Of a stretch of 64,000 bases of DNA, positions 8,816 through 17,849 are shown piece by piece. A model generated the notes under the pieces. It worked only from the letters and a program-made list of their open reading frames with translations. It did no database searches and had not been told where the DNA came from. This stretch comes from Pseudomonas syringae. Lineage in GTDB: Bacteria; Pseudomonadota; Gammaproteobacteria; Pseudomonadales; Pseudomonadaceae. A program made the translations under genes and the position numbers. How positions within the stretch are numbered: the stretch's first letter is position 1; each line of letters starts with the position of its first letter. The stretch lies in NCBI RefSeq assembly GCF_021605415.1, contig NZ_WKEQ01000003.1:124001-188000 (forward strand). The letters run 5' to 3'.

Positions 8816-10231
8816 ATGAGCAACCAGATTCCGGTACACGACGTCACGCCACCGAGTAAAAACGCGAACAACAGCGTCGATCTTTACGCCTCTCGAGAAA
8901 AAATCTACACCCGCGCCTTTACTGGCCTGTTCCGTAATCTGCGGATGATGGGCGGGGCTTTGCTGTTTCTTTTGTATTTCGGCACGGTGTGGCTCGACTG
9001 GGGCGGCCACCAAGCAGTGTGGTGGAACTTGCCTGAGCGAAAATTCTTTATTTTTGGCGCCACGTTCTGGCCGCAGGATTTCATTCTGCTGTCCGGCCTG
9101 TTGATCATCGCGGCGTTCGGGCTGTTCTTCATCACCGTGTATGCCGGCCGGGTCTGGTGCGGCTATACCTGCCCGCAAAGCGTGTGGACGTGGATTTTCA
9201 TGTGGTGCGAAAAGGTCACCGAAGGCGACCGCAACCAGCGCATCAAGCTCGACAAGGCGCCGATGGGGGCCAACAAGTTCCTGCGTAAACTCGCCAAGCA
9301 TTCGTTGTGGCTGCTGATCGGTTTTGTCACCGGCATGACCTTCGTCGGCTACTTCTCACCGATCCGCGAACTGGTTTTCGATTTCTTCACCGGCCAGGCC
9401 GATGGCTGGTCGTACTTCTGGGTCGGTTTCTTCACCCTCGCCACGTACGGCAATGCCGGCTGGTTGCGCGAGCAAGTGTGCATCTACATGTGTCCGTATG
9501 CGCGCTTTCAAAGCGTGATGTTCGACAAGGACACGCTGATCGTTTCCTACGACCCGCGTCGCGGTGAAAGCCGTGGCCCGCGCAAGAAAGGCATCGACTA
9601 CAAGGCTCTGGGCCTGGGCGATTGCATCGATTGCACCATGTGCGTTCAGGTCTGCCCGACCGGCATCGACATCCGCGACGGCTTGCAGATCGAGTGCATC
9701 GGCTGCGCCGCGTGCATCGACGCCTGCGACAGCATCATGGACAAAATGGATTACCCGCGCGGGCTCATCAGCTACACCACCGAACATAACCTCTCCGGGC
9801 AGAAAACCCATAAACTGCGTCCGCGACTGATCGGCTATGCCGTGGTGCTGCTGGCAATGATCAGCCTGCTGGTGACCGCTTTCATCATGCGCCCGCTGGT
9901 GGGTTTCGATGTCAGCAAGGACCGTGTGCTGTACCGGGAAAACGCCGAAGGCCGGATCGAAAACGTCTACAGCCTGAAGATCATGAACAAGGATCAGCGC
10001 GACCACACGTACATACTGGACGCCAGCGGTCTGCCGGATCTGCGCCTGCAAGGCAAACGCGAGTTCAAGGTCGGTGCCGGGGACATCTTCACCCAGCCGG
10101 TCGAGTTGTCCAGCGCACCGGAGCAATTGCCGTCGAGCACCAACGAGGTGAAATTCACCCTCAAGGATGCCGATGACGACAGCGTCCACGTAGAAGCCAA
10201 GAGCCGATTCATCGGCCCACAAATTCGTTGA
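8816..10231 (+). CDS. ccoG: Cbb3 oxidase assembly iron-sulfur protein CcoG (RdxA/FixG family)
   Basis: 471 residues. About five membrane helices surround a cytoplasmic ferredoxin-like domain. Cysteine motifs are WCGYTCPQS, CIYMCPY, DCIDCTMCVQVCP and ECIGCAACIDACD, the last two giving two [4Fe-4S] sites. The C-terminal periplasmic part is an immunoglobulin-like domain. The CcoG family is implicated in copper reduction during cbb3 assembly. ATG 8816 follows a GGGATGCACTG stretch with only a weak ribosome site. First gene of ccoGHIS, which runs without a terminator to 14209. Confidence 0.95.
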   Translation: MSNQIPVHDVTPPSKNANNSVDLYASREKIYTRAFTGLFRNLRMMGGALLFLLYFGTVWLDWGGHQAVWWNLPERKFFIFGATFWPQDFILLSGLLIIAAFGLFFITVYAGRVWCGYTCPQSVWTWIFMWCEKVTEGDRNQRIKLDKAPMGANKFLRKLAKHSLWLLIGFVTGMTFVGYFSPIRELVFDFFTGQADGWSYFWVGFFTLATYGNAGWLREQVCIYMCPYARFQSVMFDKDTLIVSYDPRRGESRGPRKKGIDYKALGLGDCIDCTMCVQVCPTGIDIRDGLQIECIGCAACIDACDSIMDKMDYPRGLISYTTEHNLSGQKTHKLRPRLIGYAVVLLAMISLLVTAFIMRPLVGFDVSKDRVLYRENAEGRIENVYSLKIMNKDQRDHTYILDASGLPDLRLQGKREFKVGAGDIFTQPVELSSAPEQLPSSTNEVKFTLKDADDDSVHVEAKSRFIGPQIR

Positions 10232-10242
10232 GAGAACTGAAC

Positions 10243-10782
10243 ATGCCCGCAGCAAACGCCGCAAGCCCCTGGTACAAGCACCTTTGGCCATGGATCATCA
10301 TCGCGATTCTGGCCTGCTCGGTGACGCTGACTTTGTCGATGGTGACCATTGCGGTGAACAACCCGGACAACCTGGTCAACGACAATTACTACGAGGCCGG
10401 TAAAGGCATCAACCGCTCGCTGGATCGCGAACTGCTGGCGCAGAACCTGAAGATGCGCGCCAACGTTCATCTGGACGACATGACTGGCGAAGTCGATTTG
10501 CGCTTGAGTGGCGACAGCCAGCCAAAAACCCTGGAGCTGAACCTGATCTCGCCGACGCAGCCCGAGAAGGATCGCAAGATTGTCCTGAGCCGCAGCGAAA
10601 CCGAACAGGGGCGCTACATCGGTCAACTGGCGGACAAGGTCGAAGGCCGCCGGTTTGTCGAGCTGCTGGGCAGCCAGAATGATCAGGTCTGGCGGATGTT
10701 TGAAGAGGAACTGGTCAGCCACGACAAGGATTTGCTGCTCGGCGACGAACCGCTGCAAGGCGCCGAAGACCTTAAGAAATAA
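10243..10782 (+). CDS. ccoH: Cbb3 oxidase assembly protein CcoH (FixH family)
   Basis: 179 residues from ATG 10243, which has GAGA 7 bases upstream; the TTG at 10228 overlapping the ccoG stop is a poorer start. One N-terminal membrane helix (about 15-40), then a periplasmic domain with NDNYYEAGKGINRSLDRE, characteristic of FixH proteins. CcoH is needed for stable assembly of CcoNOP. It lies 11 bases after ccoG. Confidence 0.92.
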   Translation: MPAANAASPWYKHLWPWIIIAILACSVTLTLSMVTIAVNNPDNLVNDNYYEAGKGINRSLDRELLAQNLKMRANVHLDDMTGEVDLRLSGDSQPKTLELNLISPTQPEKDRKIVLSRSETEQGRYIGQLADKVEGRRFVELLGSQNDQVWRMFEEELVSHDKDLLLGDEPLQGAEDLKK

Positions 10783-10790
10783 GAACCATC

Positions 10791-10822
10791 TGATCGTTCC
10801 CATGCGCCGCGTGGGACGATCA
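10791..10822. repeat. Palindromic repeat between ccoH and ccoI
   Basis: TGATCGTTCCCA is mirrored by TGGGACGATCA with a 9-base centre. Similar GATCGTTCCCAC...GTGGGA sequence occurs at 50644. As a hairpin inside the ccoGHIS transcript it could lower or stabilise downstream ccoI message. Confidence 0.6.
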
Positions 10823-10847
10823 TTGGACATCGCCCCGTGAAAGCCAC

Positions 10848-13298
10848 ATGACCATCCCACTCCCCTGTTACCACTGCGCCCTGCCCGTTCCGCCCGGCAG
10901 CCGCTTTACCGCCGTTGTGCTCGGGGAGTCCCGCGAATTCTGCTGCCCCGGTTGTCAGGCCGTGGCCGAAGCCATCGTCGCCGGCGGGCTGGACAGTTAC
11001 TACCAACACCGCAGCGAAGCTTCGGCCAACCCCGAGGCATTGCCGGTGCAACTGGTCGACGAACTGGCGCTGTATGACCGCGCCGATGTGCAGAAACCGT
11101 TCGTCCGCCACGAAGGCGAGCTGGCCGAAACGACGTTGTTGATGGAAGGCATCAGTTGTGCCGCGTGCGGCTGGCTGATCGAGAAACACCTGCGCGCCCT
11201 GCCTGCCGTTTCCGAAGCACGCCTGAATCTGTCCAACCATCGCCTGCACGTACGCTGGGCCGATGCACAGTTGCCGCTGAGCCAGATGCTCGCCGAATTG
11301 CGCCACATCGGTTACGCCGCCCACCCCTATCAGGCCGACCGCGCCAGCGAACAACTGGCCAGCGAAAACCGTCTGGCTCTGCGCCAGCTCGGCGTCGCGG
11401 GGCTGCTGTGGTTCCAGGCGATGATGGCAACGATGGCGACCTGGCCTGAATTCAATATCGACCTGAGCCCCGAGCTGCACACGATTCTGCGCTGGGTCGC
11501 GCTGTTCCTGACCACGCCAATCGTGTTTTACAGCTGCGCGCCGTTCTTCAAAGGCGCGATGCGCGATCTGCGCACTCGCCACCTGACCATGGACGTCTCG
11601 GTGTCGCTGGCCATCGGCAGCGCCTATGTCGCCGGAATCTGGACATCGATCACCGGCGTCGGCGAACTGTATTTCGACGCCGTTGGCATGTTCGCCCTGT
11701 TCCTGCTCGCCGGGCGTTATCTCGAACGTCGCGCCCGGGAGCGCACCGCGGCCGCGACGGCTCAGTTGGTCAACCTGTTACCGGCCTCTTGCCTGCGCCT
11801 CGATGACGCCGGGCAAAGCGAACGCATTCTGCTCACCGAACTGCGCCTGGGCGACACGGTGCTGGTGCCGCCGGGGGCGATTCTGCCGGCGGACGGCAAG
11901 ATAATCGACGGCCAGTCGAGCGTCGATGAATCGCTTCTCACTGGCGAATACCTGCCGCAACCCCGCAGGCCGGGCGATGCAGTGACTGCCGGCACGCTCA
12001 ACGTCGAAGGCGCATTGACGGTGCAAGTGCAGGCGCTGGGTCAGGAAACGCGACTGTCGGCCATCGTTCGCCTGCTCGACCGCGCCCAGGCGGAAAAACC
12101 CCGGCTGGCGGAAATTGCAGACCGCGCCGCGCAATGGTTTTTGTTGCTGTCGCTGATCGCGGCGGCGGCCATCGGCCTGTTGTGGTGGGAGCTGGATTCG
12201 TCCCGCGCGTTCTGGATCGTGCTGGCGATGCTCGTCGCCACCTGCCCGTGCGCACTGTCGCTCGCCACGCCCACTGCCCTCACCGCCGCCACTGGCACGC
12301 TGCATAAACTCGGGTTGCTACTGACCCGTGGTCATGTGCTCGAAGGATTGAACCAGATCGACACGGTGATTTTCGACAAGACGGGTACGCTCACCGAAGG
12401 ACGACTGGTGCTGCGTTCGATCCGTCCGCTCGGCATGATGGATAGCGACCAATGCCTGAGCCTCGCCGCCGCCCTGGAAAACCGTTCCGAGCACCCGATT
12501 GCCCGCGCGTTTGGCCGCGCACCGCTGGCGGCCGAAGACGTCGCCAGCACGCCGGGACTGGGCCTTGAAGGCGTTGTCGGCGACCAACGCTTGCGCATCG
12601 GCGAGTCAGGGTTTGTCTGCGCTTTGAGCCAGTCCACCGTGCCCGCAATGCCGGCCGAACCGGGACAATGGCTGTTGCTCGGCGATCAACAAGGGCCGCT
12701 GGCCTGGTTCGTTCTCGATGATCGTTTGCGCGCCGATGCGCCGGCTCTGCTTGCGGCGTGCAAGGCGCGTGGCTGGAAGACGTTGCTGCTGTCCGGCGAC
12801 AGTTCGCCGATGGTCGCCAGTGTCGCCGCCGAACTGGGGATCGACGAGGCCCGTGGCGGTCTGCGCCCGGACGACAAGCTGCACGTCCTGCAACAACTGC
12901 ACAAGGAAGGCCGCAAGGTGTTGATGCTCGGTGACGGCGTCAATGATGTGCCGGTGCTGGCCGCCGCCGACATCAGCGTGGCCATGGGCTCGGCCACGGA
13001 TCTGGCGAAAACCAGTGCCGATGCGGTGCTGCTGTCCAATCGTCTCGACGCGCTGGTGCAGGCCTTTTCGCTGGCGCGGCGCACACGCCGGGTGATCATT
13101 GAAAACCTGTTGTGGGCCGGTCTGTACAATGGCCTCATGTTGCCCTTCGCCGCCCTCGGCTGGATCACCCCGGTATGGGCGGCGGTCGGCATGTCCATCA
13201 GTTCGTTGACCGTGGTGCTCAATGCCTTGCGCCTGACCCGCACACCGGCCGCGCCGACCGTCCACGCCACGACCGAAACCCGCCCGCTGCCGGCCTGA
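10848..13298 (+). CDS. ccoI: Copper-translocating P-type ATPase for cbb3 assembly
   Basis: 816 residues. It begins with a cysteine-rich metal-binding region (CYHCALPVPPG, FCCPGCQAV), then an HMA domain with CAAC (about residues 104-107), eight membrane helices, the CPC metal site near residue 465, the phosphorylation motif DKTGTLTEG near 510, and the hinge GDGVNDVPVL. This is the FixI/CopA2 type that exports Cu to the periplasm for the CuB centre of CcoN. It starts 65 bases after ccoH across a palindromic repeat and is followed by ccoS after 22 bases. Confidence 0.96.
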   Translation: MTIPLPCYHCALPVPPGSRFTAVVLGESREFCCPGCQAVAEAIVAGGLDSYYQHRSEASANPEALPVQLVDELALYDRADVQKPFVRHEGELAETTLLMEGISCAACGWLIEKHLRALPAVSEARLNLSNHRLHVRWADAQLPLSQMLAELRHIGYAAHPYQADRASEQLASENRLALRQLGVAGLLWFQAMMATMATWPEFNIDLSPELHTILRWVALFLTTPIVFYSCAPFFKGAMRDLRTRHLTMDVSVSLAIGSAYVAGIWTSITGVGELYFDAVGMFALFLLAGRYLERRARERTAAATAQLVNLLPASCLRLDDAGQSERILLTELRLGDTVLVPPGAILPADGKIIDGQSSVDESLLTGEYLPQPRRPGDAVTAGTLNVEGALTVQVQALGQETRLSAIVRLLDRAQAEKPRLAEIADRAAQWFLLLSLIAAAAIGLLWWELDSSRAFWIVLAMLVATCPCALSLATPTALTAATGTLHKLGLLLTRGHVLEGLNQIDTVIFDKTGTLTEGRLVLRSIRPLGMMDSDQCLSLAAALENRSEHPIARAFGRAPLAAEDVASTPGLGLEGVVGDQRLRIGESGFVCALSQSTVPAMPAEPGQWLLLGDQQGPLAWFVLDDRLRADAPALLAACKARGWKTLLLSGDSSPMVASVAAELGIDEARGGLRPDDKLHVLQQLHKEGRKVLMLGDGVNDVPVLAAADISVAMGSATDLAKTSADAVLLSNRLDALVQAFSLARRTRRVIIENLLWAGLYNGLMLPFAALGWITPVWAAVGMSISSLTVVLNALRLTRTPAAPTVHATTETRPLPA

Positions 13299-13320
13299 GC
13301 CGACCGGGCCTGGAGTACAG

Positions 13321-13533
13321 ATGCCAGCGCTCTACGTGATGATTCCCGCCGCCCTGCTGATCGTGGCCATCGCCGTGTACATCTTCTTCTGGGCGGTGGA
13401 CAGCGGCCAGTACGACGACCTCGATGGCCCGGCCCACAGCATCCTGTTTGACGATCAAGATCCGAACCACACCGCTGCCGTCGATGAAGCCAAGCAGGAT
13501 CAACCCGACGATAAGGTGCCGCCCCATGCTTGA
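13321..13533 (+). CDS. ccoS: Cbb3 oxidase maturation protein CcoS
   Basis: 70 residues: one N-terminal membrane helix (MPALYVMIPAALLIVAIAVYIFFWAV) then SGQYDDLDGPAHSILFDD, the signature of the CcoS family. CcoS is required for insertion of heme b and CuB into CcoN. The 3' end overlaps the next gene by 8 bases. Confidence 0.93.
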   Translation: MPALYVMIPAALLIVAIAVYIFFWAVDSGQYDDLDGPAHSILFDDQDPNHTAAVDEAKQDQPDDKVPPHA

Positions 13534-14209
13534 ACTGGCGCCCCTGCTGGTCTCGGCGTTGATCCTCGGCCTGCTCGGCGGCGGCCACTGCCTGGGCATG
13601 TGCGGCGGCTTGATGGGCGCGCTGACGTTGGCGATCCCCAAGGAGCAACGCAGCCGGCGCTTTCGCCTGTTGCTGGCGTACAACCTCGGGCGGATCCTCA
13701 GTTACGCCACCGCCGGCCTGTTGATCGGCCTGGCCGGCTGGGCGGTCGCCAACAGTCCGGCGGCGATGTTCATGCGGATTCTGGCCGGGTTGCTGCTGAT
13801 CGCCATGGGCTTGTATCTGGCCGGTTGGTGGAGCGGACTGACGCGCATCGAAAGCCTGGGACGCGGTCTGTGGCGCTACATCCAGCCTGTCGCCAATCGT
13901 CTGTTGCCGGTGTCGAGCCTGCCCCGTGCTTTGTTGCTCGGCGCGTTGTGGGGCTGGCTGCCCTGCGGATTGGTTTACAGCACGTTGTTGTGGTCGGCCA
14001 GCCAGGGCAATGCGCTCGACAGCGCGCTGCTGATGCTCGCGTTTGGCCTGGGCACCTGGCCGGTGCTGCTGGCAACCGGTCTCGCCGCTGAACGGGTCAC
14101 GGCGCTGTTGCGCAAGCGCAGCGTGCGCATGGCCGGCGGACTGCTGGTGATCCTGTTTGGTGTCTGGACACTGCCCGGCCCGCATCAGCATTGGTTGATG
14201 GGGCATTAG
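13526..14209 (+). CDS. DsbD/TauE-like membrane protein of the ccoGHIS operon
   Basis: 227 residues from ATG 13526, which has AAGGTG 7 bases upstream and overlaps ccoS by 8 bases; the longer open frame from 13424 merely reads through ccoS out of frame. Six or so membrane helices in two repeats, with GGGHCLGMCGGLMGAL in the first and LLGALWGWLPCGLVYSTL in the second: the paired Cys-containing helices of the cytochrome c biogenesis/DsbD_2 family (often annotated sulfite exporter TauE/SafE). Members often sit next to ccoS. A role in copper or thiol handling during cbb3 assembly is likely but inferred from context. Confidence 0.8.
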   Translation: MLELAPLLVSALILGLLGGGHCLGMCGGLMGALTLAIPKEQRSRRFRLLLAYNLGRILSYATAGLLIGLAGWAVANSPAAMFMRILAGLLLIAMGLYLAGWWSGLTRIESLGRGLWRYIQPVANRLLPVSSLPRALLLGALWGWLPCGLVYSTLLWSASQGNALDSALLMLAFGLGTWPVLLATGLAAERVTALLRKRSVRMAGGLLVILFGVWTLPGPHQHWLMGH

Positions 14210-14266
14210 ATCGGCGGTGCGGCCTGCTCGCGAAGAGGCTCGCGCCGACACCATAAATTCCCCCCG

Positions 14267-14280
14267 TTGATGCAAATCAA
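14267..14280 (+). promoter_or_regulatory. Perfect Anr box of hemN
   Basis: TTGAT-GCAA-ATCAA matches the Anr/Fnr consensus TTGAT-N4-ATCAA exactly. TAGACT at 14303-14308 lies where a -10 would be if the box is centred at -41.5 (predicted start about 14315), so this is a textbook class II activated promoter for hemN. Confidence 0.93.
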
Positions 14281-14344
14281 CACGCGCCAAAGACCCCGCC
14301 CCTAGACTCGCCAACACTGCCTGCCTATCCGGGGAAACGCCCGC

Positions 14345-15727
14345 ATGCTCGATTCTATTCGTTGGGACACCGATTTGATCCGCCGTTATGACCTGGCGGG
14401 GCCGCGCTACACCTCGTATCCGACCGCTGTGCAATTCAACAGTCAGGTCGGCAGCTTCGACCTGTTTCATGCGTTGCGCGACAGCCGCAAAGCCCTGCGT
14501 CCGTTGTCGCTGTACGTGCATGTGCCGTTCTGCGCGAACATTTGCTACTACTGCGCCTGCAACAAAGTCATCACCAAGGATCGCGGGCGCGCTCAGCCTT
14601 ATCTGCAACGACTGGAGCATGAAATCCAGCTGATCGCCTGCCGCCTCGACCCGGCGCAAAAGGTCGAGCAACTGCACTTCGGCGGCGGCACCCCGACCTT
14701 CCTCAGCCACGACGAGCTGCGTCAGTTGATGGCGCACCTGCGCAAGCATTTCAATTTGCTGGACGACGACTCGGGTGATTACGGCATCGAAATCGACCCG
14801 CGCGAAGCCGACTGGTCAACCATGGGATTGCTCCGCGAACTGGGCTTCAATCGCGTGAGCATTGGCTTGCAAGACCTTGACCCGACCGTGCAGCGAGCGG
14901 TCAATCGCCTGCAAAGCCTGGAAGAAACCCGCGCCGTGATCGATGCCGCGCGCACCCTGCAATTTCGCTCGATCAACATCGACCTGATTTACGGTTTGCC
15001 CAAACAAACACCGGACAACTTCGCCCATACCGTCGAGGAAGTCATCAGCCTGCAACCGGATCGTCTCTCGGTGTTCAACTACGCGCACCTGCCGGAGCGC
15101 TTCATGCCCCAGCGGCGCATCAACGGCGACGACTTGCCCAGCCCGGCGCAAAAGCTTGAAATGCTCCAGCGCACCATCGAACAACTGACCGCCGCCGGCT
15201 ACCGCTACATCGGCATGGATCACTTCGCCCTGCCCGACGATGAGCTGGCGATCGCCCAGGAAGAGTCCACCCTGCAACGCAATTTTCAGGGTTACACGAC
15301 CCACGGCCATTGCGATCTCATCGGCCTGGGCGTGTCGGCAATCAGCCAGATCGGCGATCTGTATTGCCAGAACAGCAGTGACCTCAACGAGTACCAGAAC
15401 ACCCTCGCTGCCGCGCAACTGGCCACCAGCCGGGGCTTGCTGTGCAACGCCGACGACCGCTTGCGTCGTGCGGTGATTCAACAGCTGATCTGTAACTTCA
15501 GCCTGGACTTCAACGAGATCGAAAAAACTTTCAACGTCGATTTTCAGGGCTATTTCGGCGCGCTGTGGCCGCAATTGCAGGAAATGGCCAATGATGGCCT
15601 GATCGAGCTCGATCGCGAACGGATCGAGGTGTTACCGGCCGGACGCCTGCTCGTGCGCTCGGTGTGCATGGTGTTCGACGCGTATCTGGAACAGCAGAAC
15701 CGCCAGCGCTTCTCCCGGGTGATTTAG
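14345..15727 (+). CDS. hemN: Oxygen-independent coproporphyrinogen III oxidase
   Basis: 460 residues, radical-SAM enzyme that converts coproporphyrinogen III to protoporphyrinogen IX without oxygen, in the cytoplasm. The [4Fe-4S] site is CANICYYC (Cys63, Cys67, Cys70), followed by the SAM-binding FGGGTPT motif and a HemN C-terminal domain. It is preceded by a perfect Anr box and followed by anr, which fits heme supply for the cbb3 oxidases under low oxygen. Its stop overlaps, tail to tail, the stop of the minus-strand gene at 15724 by about 3-4 bases. Confidence 0.96.
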   Translation: MLDSIRWDTDLIRRYDLAGPRYTSYPTAVQFNSQVGSFDLFHALRDSRKALRPLSLYVHVPFCANICYYCACNKVITKDRGRAQPYLQRLEHEIQLIACRLDPAQKVEQLHFGGGTPTFLSHDELRQLMAHLRKHFNLLDDDSGDYGIEIDPREADWSTMGLLRELGFNRVSIGLQDLDPTVQRAVNRLQSLEETRAVIDAARTLQFRSINIDLIYGLPKQTPDNFAHTVEEVISLQPDRLSVFNYAHLPERFMPQRRINGDDLPSPAQKLEMLQRTIEQLTAAGYRYIGMDHFALPDDELAIAQEESTLQRNFQGYTTHGHCDLIGLGVSAISQIGDLYCQNSSDLNEYQNTLAAAQLATSRGLLCNADDRLRRAVIQQLICNFSLDFNEIEKTFNVDFQGYFGALWPQLQEMANDGLIELDRERIEVLPAGRLLVRSVCMVFDAYLEQQNRQRFSRVI

Positions 15728-16203
15728 TTCTTCATCAAAAGCGCGGCGGTTTTCATTGTTTGCTCGGGCGTCAGATTCGACGGGTTCATGACTTTGGATA
15801 ACGCCAGGTTCGCCGTGATCAAGCCGCTGTTAAGACCAGCGATGGCCCCCCGCAGCGCGGCGAGTTTGGCGATTTTTTCTTCGATGGAGAGACGCTTGTC
15901 AGCCATCACCGCTTGAATGCGTGCGTTCTTCTCGGCGATCTGCTGTTGCAACTGGCGAATCATCTTCAAGAGTTGCTGGATGTTTTCCGGCAAGCCGCTT
16001 TCTTCGATATCACGATTGTCGCCGCCGGAATGGCTGGATTTATCGAGCCCGGCAGTGGACAGCGACACTTTGACACTTTCGACCAAAGTCGCAGACGGCG
16101 AAGTCAGTGAATCCGTGTCTGCACGTTGGGAGACCCCGCCGATATTGTCTGACAGTGACGCAACGCCGCTGTTTCCGGGGGGCAATGTGCCGATGACGGA
16201 CAT
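15724..16203 (-). CDS. Hypothetical coiled-coil protein between hemN and anr
   Basis: 159 residues with a strong ribosome site (AAGGAG 6 bases before ATG 16203). The first 70 residues are Ser/Thr/Gly-rich and look disordered (VSLSTAGLDKSSHSGGDNRDIEESG). Residues about 73-125 (PENIQQLLKMIRQLQQQIAEKNARIQAVMADKRLSIEEKIAKLAALRG) form a clear heptad-like coiled coil, then a short hydrophobic or helical end. No signal peptide and no family recognised. It is convergent with hemN and divergent from anr, so it has its own promoter in the 152-base gap. Confidence 0.65.
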   Translation of the reverse strand: MSVIGTLPPGNSGVASLSDNIGGVSQRADTDSLTSPSATLVESVKVSLSTAGLDKSSHSGGDNRDIEESGLPENIQQLLKMIRQLQQQIAEKNARIQAVMADKRLSIEEKIAKLAALRGAIAGLNSGLITANLALSKVMNPSNLTPEQTMKTAALLMKN

Positions 16204-16355
16204 TTTCTACTCCTTGTATGCACTCTGTTACAACCGTATCGGCCGCCGGTGACGGGGCTTTAAGCGCTGGAAGAATCTCGCCACAGGCTGGCCTGAATGT
16301 CTGCCCCTGAGTTACCCTTACGGCTTATGTGTGTTTTCTCACAAGGATTCAAGAA

Positions 16356-17090
16356 ATGTCCGAGCCAGTCAAACTGCGCGCTCACAACCAGGCCCATTGC
16401 AAGGATTGCAGCCTGGCCCCTCTTTGCCTGCCACTTTCTCTGAATCTGGAAGACATGGATGCGCTGGACGAAATCGTAAAACGCGGCCGCCCGCTGAAGA
16501 AAGGCGAGTTCCTGTTCCGCCAGGGCGACACCTTCGATTCCGTCTATGCAGTACGCTCCGGCGCATTGAAAACGTTCAGCCTGAGCGATGCCGGCGAAGA
16601 CCAGCTCACCGGGTTTCACCTGCCGAGCGAACTGGTCGGCCTGTCAGGCATGGACACCGAGAAACATCCGGTCTCGGCCCAGGCGATGGAAACCACCTCG
16701 GTCTGCGAAATCCCCTTCGAACGCCTTGATGAACTGGCCGTGCAACTGCCTCAGCTGCGCCGTCAGCTGATGCGTGTCATGAGCCGCGAGATCCGCGACG
16801 ATCAGCAAATGATGCTGCTGCTCTCGAAGAAAACCGCCGACGAGCGCATCGCCACTTTTCTGGTCAACCTGTCCGCACGTTTCCGTGCTCGAGGCTTCTC
16901 GGCCAACCAGTTCCGCCTGAGCATGTCGCGCAACGAAATCGGCAACTATCTGGGCCTGGCGGTGGAAACCGTGTCCCGGGTGTTCACCCGGTTCCAGCAG
17001 AACGAATTGATTGCCGCCGAGGGCAAGGAAATCCATATCCTCGATCCAATCCAGCTGTGCGCGCTGGCCGGCGGCTCGCTCGAAGGCTGA
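16356..17090 (+). CDS. anr: Anaerobic regulator Anr (Crp/Fnr family)
   Basis: 244 residues. N-terminal Cys15, Cys18 and Cys24 ([10 protein letters not shown]) plus Cys117 are the four ligands of an oxygen-labile [4Fe-4S] cluster. A cyclic-nucleotide-like domain, dimer helix and C-terminal helix-turn-helix ([24 protein letters not shown]) follow. It activates genes from TTGAT-N4-ATCAA sites when oxygen is scarce. ATG 16356 is chosen because AAGGA lies about 8 bases upstream and the sequence [15 protein letters not shown] fits the family; the longer frame adds nine unlikely residues. The perfect box before hemN is an obvious target in this window. Confidence 0.96.
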   Translation: MSEPVKLRAHNQAHCKDCSLAPLCLPLSLNLEDMDALDEIVKRGRPLKKGEFLFRQGDTFDSVYAVRSGALKTFSLSDAGEDQLTGFHLPSELVGLSGMDTEKHPVSAQAMETTSVCEIPFERLDELAVQLPQLRRQLMRVMSREIRDDQQMMLLLSKKTADERIATFLVNLSARFRARGFSANQFRLSMSRNEIGNYLGLAVETVSRVFTRFQQNELIAAEGKEIHILDPIQLCALAGGSLEG

Positions 17091-17128
17091 TCCGGATCCG
17101 CGGTTGAGCGAATCGTTTCAGCCACGGG

Positions 17129-17134
17129 TATACT
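17129..17134 (+). promoter_or_regulatory. Likely -10 element of apt
   Basis: TATACT lies 34 bases before the apt ATG, with TTGAGC 19 bases upstream (a slightly long spacer). It sits just after the anr stop. Confidence 0.45.
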
Positions 17135-17168
17135 GCGCCGTTTGTAGCCCTGCCAGGATTCTCCGACT

Positions 17169-17717
17169 ATGGCTTTCGACGCCTTCGACATCAAATCCCT
17201 GATCCGCCCTGTGATCGACTTCCCGAAACCGGGCGTGATCTTTCGCGACATCACCCCGCTGTTCCAGTCGCCGACCGCGCTGCGCCTGGTGATGGACAGC
17301 TTTGCCCACCGCTACGTCGAGGCCGACTTTACTCACATCGGCGCGATGGACGCCCGGGGCTTTTTGATCGGTTCGGTGCTGGCCTATCAGTTGAACAAGC
17401 CGCTGGTGTTGTTCCGCAAGCAAGGCAAACTGCCGGCCGACGTCTGGGCCGAGGCTTACGCCACCGAATACGGTGAAGCGTTCCTCGAAGTGCATGCCGA
17501 CAGCCTGTGCGAAGGCGATTCGGTGGTGATGTTCGATGACTTGATCGCCACCGGCGGCACGTTGATCGCTGCCGCGAATCTGATCCGCCGCATGGGCGCC
17601 CGCGTGCATGAGGCGGCGGCGATCATTGATTTGCCGGAGCTGGGTGGTTCGCAGCGCTTGCAGGATATGGGAATTCCTACGTTCTGCCTGACCCAGTTTT
17701 CTCTCGCCGAAAAATAA
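17169..17717 (+). CDS. apt: Adenine phosphoribosyltransferase
   Basis: 182 residues. It salvages adenine with PRPP to give AMP in the cytoplasm. The PRPP-binding loop is [14 protein letters not shown] (about residues 118-131), and the N-terminal IPDFPKPG-like [16 protein letters not shown] segment is typical of Apt. It has its own promoter and is 78 bases after anr; a REP pair follows. Confidence 0.96.
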   Translation: MAFDAFDIKSLIRPVIDFPKPGVIFRDITPLFQSPTALRLVMDSFAHRYVEADFTHIGAMDARGFLIGSVLAYQLNKPLVLFRKQGKLPADVWAEAYATEYGEAFLEVHADSLCEGDSVVMFDDLIATGGTLIAAANLIRRMGARVHEAAAIIDLPELGGSQRLQDMGIPTFCLTQFSLAEK

Positions 17718-17734
17718 GGGCGTCTGCACGGGCC

Positions 17735-17828
17735 TCATCGCTGGCAAGCCAGCTCCCACAGGTTTGATTGTGATCACAATATTTGTGACCAACCCAAACC
17801 ACTGTGGGAGCTGGCAAGCCAGCGATGG
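17735..17828. repeat. Inverted REP pair after apt
   Basis: ATCGCTGGCAAGCCAGCTCC near the left end and its reverse complement at the right end flank a 45-base linker. The same unit is found at 19091, 21005, 37998 and 40382. It lies between the convergent apt and acyl-CoA dehydrogenase genes, where it may end both transcripts. Confidence 0.85.
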
Positions 17829-17849
17829 CGTCAGCACCTGCTCTGCCGA

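Noticed and set aside
12686..14749. 687-codon antisense frame over ccoI, ccoS and hemN
   Set aside because: Crosses several certain genes and is Gln/Arg/His-rich; shadow frame.
17764..17777. TTGAT-TGTG-ATCAC, close to an Anr box
   Set aside because: It lies in the linker of an inverted REP pair between two convergent genes, with no promoter to serve; likely chance.
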